Origin: CAZPWQ01 sp964590495
GTDB lineage: Bacteria > Bacteroidota > Rhodothermia > Balneolales > Balneolaceae
Length of the DNA stretch: 10,518 nt
Assembly: GCA_964590495.1 (NCBI GenBank)
Contig: CAZPWQ010000119.1
Span: 1-10,518, forward strand
Reading direction: 5' to 3'
The notes beneath the pieces are model-generated. The model had not been told where the DNA came from and did no database searches. It saw nothing but the letters and a program-made list of their open reading frames with translations. Position numbers and translations under genes: made by a program. This document shows, in pieces, positions 5,825 through 10,518 of the stretch. Numbering within the stretch: position 1 is the first letter of the stretch; each line of letters begins with the position of its first letter.

Positions 5825-6433
5825 CTAATATAATTTACCCAGCACTACTCTCGGATCAGGATAGATCTCCATTGCCCTCTCATGTTCATCCTCTGCAACA
5901 ACCCCCGGCATATCGGCTTCGCCGGGATCTTCAAAGGAAAGCTGGAAATGAAGGTGTGACTCCCAGCCGCCGTTGACGGATTTATCGCCAAGTTCCCCAA
6001 TTTTCTGTTTTTTCTGCAATTGGTCGCCCTCCTGTACCATTTGAAGAGAAGAGCGGGAAAGGTGTCCGTATAAAGCGAATAATTCAATTCCTTCCAACAC
6101 ATGTTTTGTAACAATGGTCGGTCCGTAGTCACCTTCTGAATTATTATCCTGTTTATAGGCAACAATACCTTCGTAAAAAGAAAATACCGGATCTCCTGCA
6201 TCAGCCCAGATATCAATGCCCATATGAATATTTCGCCGGTTTTCGTATTGAGGTGTAGTATACATATCCGGACGTTTTTCATTATAACGCCCTATACCCC
6301 ATTTCGTTCTTTTTTTAATAGAGACAGGATTATAGCCTCTGCTGAGATCCAAAACAAATAACCGGCCCGGGTCCTGCGAGTAGTTCATTACAGGAGCAAA
6401 ATCAAAAATCGAAAAATCCAGATCAACTTTCAT
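5825..6433 (-). CDS. cytoplasmic M23-family metallopeptidase
   Basis: A 202-residue M23 (LytM-type) zinc peptidase. All catalytic residues are present: HMGID (H70, D74), YGHL (H124) and HLHF (H160, H162), so H70, D74 and H162 should hold the zinc. Known M23 enzymes cut peptidoglycan cross-links outside the membrane, but this protein starts MKVDLDFSIFDFAP, with no signal peptide or membrane segment, and so should stay in the cytoplasm. The segments NIHMGIDIWADAGDPV, DYGPTIV, YGHLSRSSL, VNGGWESHLHFQL and YPDPRVVLG remind me strongly of the M23 domain found in the middle of phosphotransferase-M23-class III aminotransferase fusions. That link is from memory. Its ATG overlaps the racemase stop (ATGA, 6430-6433), so the two are translationally coupled. 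The substrate may be a small amino-acid conjugate or muropeptide rather than whole peptidoglycan. Confidence 0.88.
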   Translation of the reverse strand: MKVDLDFSIFDFAPVMNYSQDPGRLFVLDLSRGYNPVSIKKRTKWGIGRYNEKRPDMYTTPQYENRRNIHMGIDIWADAGDPVFSFYEGIVAYKQDNNSEGDYGPTIVTKHVLEGIELFALYGHLSRSSLQMVQEGDQLQKKQKIGELGDKSVNGGWESHLHFQLSFEDPGEADMPGVVAEDEHERAMEIYPDPRVVLGKLY

Positions 6434-7500
6434 TCAACCCTTTTATCAATGTAGTCGGAATTCATAATACCGAGTGCTCCCATATACTTCATTCTGAAGC
6501 GAATAAAATCTCCTACCTCATATCCGCTCTCATTATCCCCTACATCAAGGATAAGCATATCAGAACTGGCATCTGCAATTCTGACATCATCATGGACCGA
6601 TATGAGATGGTCGGGGTTAATATCCAGGTATCCGATATCCAGGATAGCGCGATAGGATGTTTCCCCGTACTTTTCCTCGTCAATATCGGCGACCTTCCCC
6701 TGCGGATTTACCCCCAGATCTCCACTCGGCACCTTGGGTTTTTCGGCTATTTCAATAATCTGCGTATACAGCTCCAGGACTCCTTCATGCATGCCTTCGA
6801 TCGTACCTCCCGAAAAGAGATCTTTACCGAAAAACAGTGCTTCACCTACACGAAAATGATTAATGCCGCTGGGCAGCTGGTTCCGCAGGAGCAATGGGAT
6901 AGTAACGGTGGTACCGCCGGAAACAAGCGGAATATCTATGTCGAAACGGAGTTCTATAATCTGTTTGTACAGTGCAAGCTGAATCAGCTTGTCTTCATCA
7001 GGCATCACACCATGCATGCAGTTCAGGTTGGTACCTATCCCGATTACTTCCAGATTGGGCAGTTCGAAGACATTTTCATAAAAGTCGATAAGATTTTCCC
7101 GAATCACACCCTCACGCAAATCCCCCATCTCAATCATAATAATCACCTTGTGGACTTTATCCTGACGCTTCGCCTCTTCAGAAAGAGCATGAAGCGTTGA
7201 CAGCTCTGTATTCAGGCTGGCATCGGCATATTTCACCACCGATTCTATAATATCTTTGGGCGGCGGCTTGATGTATATAGTCAGAACTTCGGAATTGATC
7301 TCTTTGATCATTTTCAGATTGCTTATCCGGGAATCATGCATCTCACCGATCCCAAGATCGGCAACCTCCTCCAGAAATTCTTCATGTCCACAGAGCAGCT
7401 TGGTAGTAATTCCCCATTTTATTCCATTGTTTTTAAAAAGCCTGTCCAGATAGTTATAATTCTCACGAAGTTTATCCCGATATAATTTTAAATAAGCCAC
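6430..7500 (-). CDS. PLP-dependent alanine/ornithine racemase-like enzyme
   Basis: A 356-residue fold-type III PLP enzyme of the alanine racemase superfamily, closest in pattern to ornithine racemase (Orr). The probable PLP lysine is K34 in ITTKLLCGHE, matching the TKVFCGD-like site of Orr. Further resemblances are LGIGEMHDSRISNLK (49-63), the GDLREG element (126-131), GIGTNLNC (153-160), the phosphate-binding SGG-T region, GINHFRVGEALFFG, and the C-terminal ASSDMLILDVGDNESGYEVGD. The predicted reaction is interconversion of the L and D forms of an amino acid, ornithine or a relative, in the cytoplasm. It starts with GTG at 7500, sharing its G with the TAG stop of the acetyltransferase gene, and ends in the ATGA overlap with the M23 gene. 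This tight packing implies a shared pathway. Alanine cannot be excluded as substrate. Confidence 0.9.
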   Translation of the reverse strand: MAYLKLYRDKLRENYNYLDRLFKNNGIKWGITTKLLCGHEEFLEEVADLGIGEMHDSRISNLKMIKEINSEVLTIYIKPPPKDIIESVVKYADASLNTELSTLHALSEEAKRQDKVHKVIIMIEMGDLREGVIRENLIDFYENVFELPNLEVIGIGTNLNCMHGVMPDEDKLIQLALYKQIIELRFDIDIPLVSGGTTVTIPLLLRNQLPSGINHFRVGEALFFGKDLFSGGTIEGMHEGVLELYTQIIEIAEKPKVPSGDLGVNPQGKVADIDEEKYGETSYRAILDIGYLDINPDHLISVHDDVRIADASSDMLILDVGDNESGYEVGDFIRFRMKYMGALGIMNSDYIDKRVE

Positions 7501-7943
7501 TATTTCTTAAGTCGCATTTCTAAGTATTTATTAGTAAATCCAAACTTCTCGTAAAGATGTTTGGCCGGATTATTCGGTTCAACGTGCAGGGCAATATCGC
7601 CCTCGGTTTCTTCAATGACATGCTCCATAATTTGTTTTCCAATTCCTCTTCCCCTGTAGTTACTGTGAACCGCAATATATACCAATAAATGTTCGGGGAT
7701 AAAGCCGGACATCTTTGTATGGTTTATAATCACAGTACCGACAATGGTTCCATTTTCGTGTCCTACAAGAACAAATCCATCCTGACATGCTTTATCTCCG
7801 TATGCATAAGAGATACAAGCTAAAATGTGTTTTCTCTCATCACGGTATTTATCCAGATGTTCAAACAGAAAATCCGCGATATTATCCCGGCTGAATTCAG
7901 TCGGGTTTTCATCGTCATTGTTAATTATATCAAATTCTATCAT
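7500..7943 (-). CDS. GNAT-family N-acetyltransferase
   Basis: A 147-residue single-domain acetyltransferase of the GNAT fold. The acetyl-CoA pyrophosphate loop is RGRGIGK (97-103) after the beta-4 strand HLLVYIAVHSN, and the C-terminal motif HVEPNNPAKHLYEKFGF (120-136) contains the usual tyrosine acid, Y131. The N-terminal half, about 1-60, is acidic and probably forms the acceptor site. GNAT enzymes move an acetyl group from acetyl-CoA to an amine. Being first in a three-gene overlapping set with an ornithine/alanine-racemase-like enzyme and an M23 peptidase, it may acetylate an amino acid or a peptide fragment. ATG 7943 lies 8 nt after the repeat at 7951-8035 and has no Shine-Dalgarno sequence, so the repeat occupies most of its 5' region. 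The overlap with the next start (TAGTG) suggests coupled translation. Confidence 0.9.
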   Translation of the reverse strand: MIEFDIINNDDENPTEFSRDNIADFLFEHLDKYRDERKHILACISYAYGDKACQDGFVLVGHENGTIVGTVIINHTKMSGFIPEHLLVYIAVHSNYRGRGIGKQIMEHVIEETEGDIALHVEPNNPAKHLYEKFGFTNKYLEMRLKK

Positions 7944-7950
7944 TACAAAT

Positions 7951-8035
7951 TAAGTACCCTGGTTCATAAATACGATGACATATATAAAAAGCACCAACTA
8001 ACAAATGTGTCATTGTGTTTTGAAATTATGTACTA
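7951..8035 (-). repeat. stop-codon-anchored palindromic repeat, copy 2 (85 nt)
   Basis: On the minus strand it begins with the TAG stop of the symporter gene (TAGTACATAATTTCAAA) and ends in GGGTACTTA, 8 nt before the start codon of the acetyltransferase gene. The flanks match copy 1 (832-892) at about 9 of 10 positions. The inner arms AATGACA and TGTCAT are separated by 25 nt missing from copy 1, including GTTGGTGCTTTTT. The two copies follow different genes in the same sense, and the sequence upstream of each TAG is unrelated. In this copy the element fills the gap between two genes that could form one operon, so it could affect transcript ends or stability. Confidence 0.85.
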
Positions 8036-9517
8036 TGCATTAACCGTTCCGTATTTTTCTTCAGGCATCTGTTCTTTTGCTTTTTTCTTTTGACCGGGAA
8101 ATAACAGTGAAAGCGTAATAAATGCAATTGCAGATACCGTAATTCCAAAAACATTTGCATCGAGTCCCGCAGGTAAATTTTCAACAAAAATTTCAAGCAA
8201 AACAGTCGTACCCCCGCCTAAAAGCATAGCCCCGATAGCACCTGTACTGCTGCTTTTCTGCCAGTAAAAAGCCCCCACTATGGGTACAAACAATCCGGAA
8301 ACCATAAATGCATAGGAATATAGCATCAGGTCGAGCACGTTGGTCATGGCGCTTGCAATAATCAGGGCGAATATGCCGATGATTAATGTCGTAATCTGTG
8401 AAAAACGTAAAAAGGTTTTGCTCTCCGGGTTCATATCTCTGAAATAACCGATAATATCGGAGACTACATTTCCTGAAGCTGCCATAAGACAGCTGTCAGC
8501 GGTTGATAATATAGCAGAAAAGTAGGCGCTCATCATAAGCCCCATTAAACCGACAGGCAATACTGTTCTGAGTAACATCGGAAGCCCTGTCTCAGGATCA
8601 GTATCAGATATATTAGCCGCTCCGAGATAATCAAACATACCCTGTGCAGCAGCAACTTTTGCAAAAAGTCCCAGAGATACACCCATAAACGCCATAATCG
8701 GCCATTCGAATACTCCCGCCAGATACCAAGCCTTTTTAGCTGTTTCTTCATCATTACAGGCGTAGATACGCTGGTACAGAGTCATCCCAACAAACCATAT
8801 GGGAATAATAGTTACAGCCCAATATACCACCCGCTGCCAAGTAATGTTTGCAAGAGAAAGTAATTCAGGATCGACTGAACTTTGTATTGCTTCCCAGCCG
8901 CCGATAGCACTGTACGAAAGAGGGATTCCGATAAAAACAAGACCGGACATTAAAATAGCCCACTGTACCGTATCGGTATAGATTACCGCTTTTAAGCCCC
9001 CCATAACGGTATATATAACAGCAATAGATCCCATTATCAGCAGGGCCGTCTGAAGGTCGAGATTGGCAAAAGTTCCATTCGCAAGTTTAGCTCCGGCGAG
9101 TATTTGCGAGCTGGTAAAACCCGCATACCCTACAGCTGATATGATTCCCGCAATAAGGGCCACACGGGGATTAAAATAATGAGCAAACACTTCAGGAAAT
9201 GTAAACGCGTTATCAAATACTCTGTTTCCCTTTACTTTCGGTATGAGAAATACGGCTGCAAGCCAGGCGCCAAGGAGTCCGGTAAAAAGCATCCATGAGC
9301 CGGATATCCCCAGTACAAAACCCAGTCCGCCAAGGCCGATGGAAAAACCGCCGCCGACATCAGTGGCTACTACTGAGAGGCCGATATGGATACTGCTCAT
9401 ATTCCGTCCCCCCACATAGTAATCATCGGCGCCTTTATTTGTTTTAAGGAAAAAGACGCCAAATCCCAGCATAGTTATCATATATAGCGCAAAAATCGTA
9501 AGATCAATCCAATGCAT
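8033..9517 (-). CDS. sodium:solute symporter (SSS/SLC5 family)
   Basis: A 494-residue transporter of the SSS family with about 13 membrane segments, normal for the family. Seen in it are the first-helix region SVVATDVGGGFSIGLGG (48-64), the family signature GGLKAVIYTDTVQ (173-185), and SAYFSAILSTADSCLMAASG (330-349), whose small hydroxyl residues form the sodium (Na2) site in characterised members. The C-terminus is short and basic, then acidic (KKKAKEQMPEEK). It should import a solute with Na+; amino acids, sugars and carboxylates are all transported by this family, and the substrate cannot be read from sequence. It lies upstream of the GNAT-racemase-M23 genes on the same strand, with only an 89-nt gap occupied by a repeat, so it may bring in the substrate of that pathway. 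ATG 9517 fits the first membrane segment; no good Shine-Dalgarno sequence is visible. Confidence 0.93.
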   Translation of the reverse strand: MHWIDLTIFALYMITMLGFGVFFLKTNKGADDYYVGGRNMSSIHIGLSVVATDVGGGFSIGLGGLGFVLGISGSWMLFTGLLGAWLAAVFLIPKVKGNRVFDNAFTFPEVFAHYFNPRVALIAGIISAVGYAGFTSSQILAGAKLANGTFANLDLQTALLIMGSIAVIYTVMGGLKAVIYTDTVQWAILMSGLVFIGIPLSYSAIGGWEAIQSSVDPELLSLANITWQRVVYWAVTIIPIWFVGMTLYQRIYACNDEETAKKAWYLAGVFEWPIMAFMGVSLGLFAKVAAAQGMFDYLGAANISDTDPETGLPMLLRTVLPVGLMGLMMSAYFSAILSTADSCLMAASGNVVSDIIGYFRDMNPESKTFLRFSQITTLIIGIFALIIASAMTNVLDLMLYSYAFMVSGLFVPIVGAFYWQKSSSTGAIGAMLLGGGTTVLLEIFVENLPAGLDANVFGITVSAIAFITLSLLFPGQKKKAKEQMPEEKYGTVNA

Positions 9518-9548
9518 TCATAGCCGGTTTCGTTGAACAGAGCGCCGT

Positions 9549-9560
9549 GATAAACTTATC
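9549..9560 (-). promoter_or_regulatory. possible -7 element or small palindrome upstream of the symporter gene
   Basis: GATAAGTTTATC (minus strand) is a dyad with arms GATAA and TTATC, and it contains TAAGTTTA, a 7-of-8 fit to nothing better than the TAnnTTT part of the -7 consensus. It lies between the terminator at 9566-9596 and the symporter start at 9517, where a promoter is needed. I see no matching -33 element. Confidence 0.25.
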
Positions 9561-9565
9561 CCAAT

Positions 9566-9596
9566 AAAAAAACCCTTGAGTTTTGCTCAAGGGTTT
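9566..9596 (-). terminator. intrinsic terminator of the bactofilin gene
   Basis: On the minus strand CCCTTGAG pairs perfectly with CTCAAGGG (9586-9593 with 9573-9580) around a 5-nt loop. Three flanking A:T pairs extend the stem, and seven T residues follow (A run 9566-9572 on the plus strand). It separates the bactofilin gene from the symporter operon. A weaker six-pair hairpin, ACAGGT/ACCTGT (9648-9653/9664-9669), lies closer to the bactofilin stop. Confidence 0.9.
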
Positions 9597-9673
9597 AAAT
9601 TTTATTGTGTTTTAATATAGGGTTATTCACACGGAATTACCAATTTCACAGGTTTCGCTGATTACCTGTTTTC

Positions 9674-10027
9674 TCACCATAATCTTTCTCTGGACGGTCT
9701 TTCCTCAGTTTTTTTCTCTGTCAGCACAGGTTTTTGTTCCTCTTTTTCTTCTTTAAGCTGTTCTTCGAGTTTGGGAGGTTCAGCTGAAGCCGAATCTGCC
9801 GGCGTCCTGCTGTTATCCATACTGATCATACCGTAATGTTGCGCTCCTTGCTCAAAAAGAATTTTCTTCGTCTTAATAGGTCCTTCAATAACTGCTCCAT
9901 TCATGATATGCACCTTATCCCGTGCATTAACCTCACCCTTTATGGAACCTTCCACAACGATTTCCTGCGTTGTTACTACACCATTTATAGAAGTATCTTT
10001 CCCTAAGAAAGTATAATTTTCAGCCAC
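9674..10027 (-). CDS. compact bactofilin (polymer-forming cytoskeletal protein)
   Basis: A 117-residue bactofilin-like protein. Residues about 5-70 carry the right-handed beta-helix pattern: TFLGKDTSINGVVTTQEIVVEGSIKGEV is the typical opening, followed by turns ending in INGVV, VEGSIKGEV, IEGPIKT and YGMISM. The core is shorter than the usual bactofilin domain of roughly 100 residues, as though one or two helix turns were missing. Residues 71-117 form a charged, low-complexity tail rich in E, K and P. Bactofilins assemble without nucleotide into filaments that shape the cell or anchor other proteins at the membrane. The start is GTG at 10027; AGGA lies about 9 nt upstream. It follows an actin-like gene on the same strand, about 250 nt away, and has its own terminator at 9566-9596. 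Confidence 0.88.
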   Translation of the reverse strand: MAENYTFLGKDTSINGVVTTQEIVVEGSIKGEVNARDKVHIMNGAVIEGPIKTKKILFEQGAQHYGMISMDNSRTPADSASAEPPKLEEQLKEEKEEQKPVLTEKKTEERPSRERLW

Positions 10028-10129
10028 TCCGGTAATTCCTAAAGGTTAATCTGCATTTTCTCACAAAAAAATATTTAAAATACTAATTAGCAATGCTTAT
10101 GTATCATTATAGCAGAAGCGGCAAAGTGA

Positions 10130-10186
10130 AAAAGCATGGGGCATAGGGAAAAAGTATTGTTCCTGCCCCTATGCGCTATGCCCTTT
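10130..10186. repeat. imperfect hairpin repeat upstream of the bactofilin gene
   Basis: GCATAGGG (10141-10148) pairs perfectly with CCCTATGC (10167-10174). The pairing continues imperfectly outwards to AAAG (10131-10134) and CTTT (10182-10185). Both arms contain a near-tandem of GGGCATAG-like units, so alternative pairings exist. The element lies about 100 nt before the bactofilin start. I see no coding content. It may be a dispersed repeat or an untranslated-region structure. Confidence 0.55.
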
Positions 10187-10202
10187 CGCCTTACATCCAA
10201 CC

Positions 10203-10285
10203 AAATTTCTTGATGAGTACCGAGCGAAGCGATTCCCCCGAAAACGTTCGGGGAAATGCAGGTTAGGAACTTCGATAAGAAATTT
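10203..10285. repeat. inverted-repeat element overlapping a stop codon
   Basis: The terminal arms AAATTTCTT (10203-10211) and AAGAAATTT (10277-10285) are perfect inverted repeats. In the middle is a second hairpin, CCCCGAA-AACG-TTCGGGG (10237-10254), and beside it GAGCGAAGCGATTC, a string typical of dispersed repeats. The right edge covers two bases of the TAA stop of the actin-like gene (10284-10286). It has the look of a small non-autonomous element about 83 nt long, or of a terminator region without a T tract. Confidence 0.55.
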
Positions 10286-10518
10286 ATTCACGATTATTAG
10301 ATATAGCAACCAGGGTATTGGCATTACCCATGTCGATACCAACGGGAACCCCTTCGCTGACTTGTTTGGCGGTATTTATGCTATAACCTTTCACAGCCAT
10401 TTTATCAGGTTGTTCAGGAATTTCAATGTTGAGAATTCCTTCAAACTCCTGTGAAATCAGATTGGTCAGCTCGCTGTAATATGCACCGCCACCAACCAGA
10501 TAGAGTTTTGAACAGGTT
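10284..10518 (-). CDS. actin-like ATPase, C-terminal part (cut by window edge)
   Basis: The last 77 residues of a protein whose start lies beyond 10518. KLYLVGGGAYYSELTNLI is the GGG adenosine-binding segment of the actin/Hsp70 superfamily, as near the C-terminus of ParM/StbA-type and related bacterial actins. MAVKGYSI then matches the helix that in ParM-like proteins reads ANARGY. Unusually, the chain goes on with TAKQVSEGVP and VGIDMGNANTLVAI and stops five residues later. That last segment looks like the phosphate-1 motif (IGIDLGTANTLV in MreB) which normally stands at the N-terminus of an actin. The gene precedes a bactofilin gene on the same strand, so two filament formers are neighbours. 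A ParM, MreB-like or other actin family cannot be decided from this fragment. Confidence 0.7.
   Translation of the reverse strand, partial: TCSKLYLVGGGAYYSELTNLISQEFEGILNIEIPEQPDKMAVKGYSINTAKQVSEGVPVGIDMGNANTLVAISNNRE

Noticed and set aside
5677..5976. Plus-strand open frame of 99 codons
   Set aside because: It begins in a repeat and ends inside the M23 gene on the other strand; its composition looks like translated repeat.
6592..7200. Plus-strand open frame of 202 codons
   Set aside because: It lies inside the racemase gene on the opposite strand and shows no family-like sequence.

Overview
The window looks like a chromosomal segment of a bacterium from the Bacteroidota/Balneolota/Rhodothermota side of the tree; Balneolota is my best guess. 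The reasons are a BlaI-M56 pair whose peptidase carries TonB and CarboxypepD_reg-like domains, a TAnnTTTG-type promoter element, weak or absent Shine-Dalgarno sequences at several genes, and many palindromic intergenic repeats. The placement is an inference. I see no tRNA, rRNA, CRISPR array, transposase or phage gene.

Left part (1-4411, + strand). A gene-free stretch with several stem-loops and a dispersed-type repeat leads into a LOG/SLOG-family gene (346-834). Then comes an autoregulated sensor pair: a near-perfect palindromic operator (934-954), a BlaI-type repressor (1009-1386) and, 2 nt further on, a five-segment M56/TonB membrane protein (1389-3380) closed by an intrinsic terminator. 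Next are a phosphatidylcholine synthase with the diagnostic spacing of its active-site motif (3488-4168) and a minimal PspC-domain protein (4229-4411).

Middle part (4412-9517). A repeat-bearing gap is followed by a shortened, probably non-catalytic Gfo/Idh/MocA-like protein (4785-5636). It converges on a minus-strand unit read as Na+/solute symporter, then GNAT acetyltransferase, ornithine/alanine-racemase-like PLP enzyme and cytoplasmic M23 metallopeptidase. The last three genes overlap at their stop and start codons (TAGTG and ATGA), so they are almost certainly translated together. The set suggests uptake and conversion of a D-amino acid or a peptidoglycan-derived compound. I regard it as the best candidate for an undescribed pathway here.

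Right part (9518-10518, - strand). A compact bactofilin with its own terminator lies downstream of an actin-like (ParM/MreB superfamily) gene cut by the window edge. That gene ends with what looks like a second copy of the actin phosphate-1 motif, and its stop codon overlaps a hairpin repeat.

The most striking non-coding signal is a pair of related palindromic elements (832-892, + strand; 7951-8035, - strand). Both begin exactly at the TAG stop codon of an unrelated gene, on that gene's coding strand. They differ by a 25-nt core present in only one copy.
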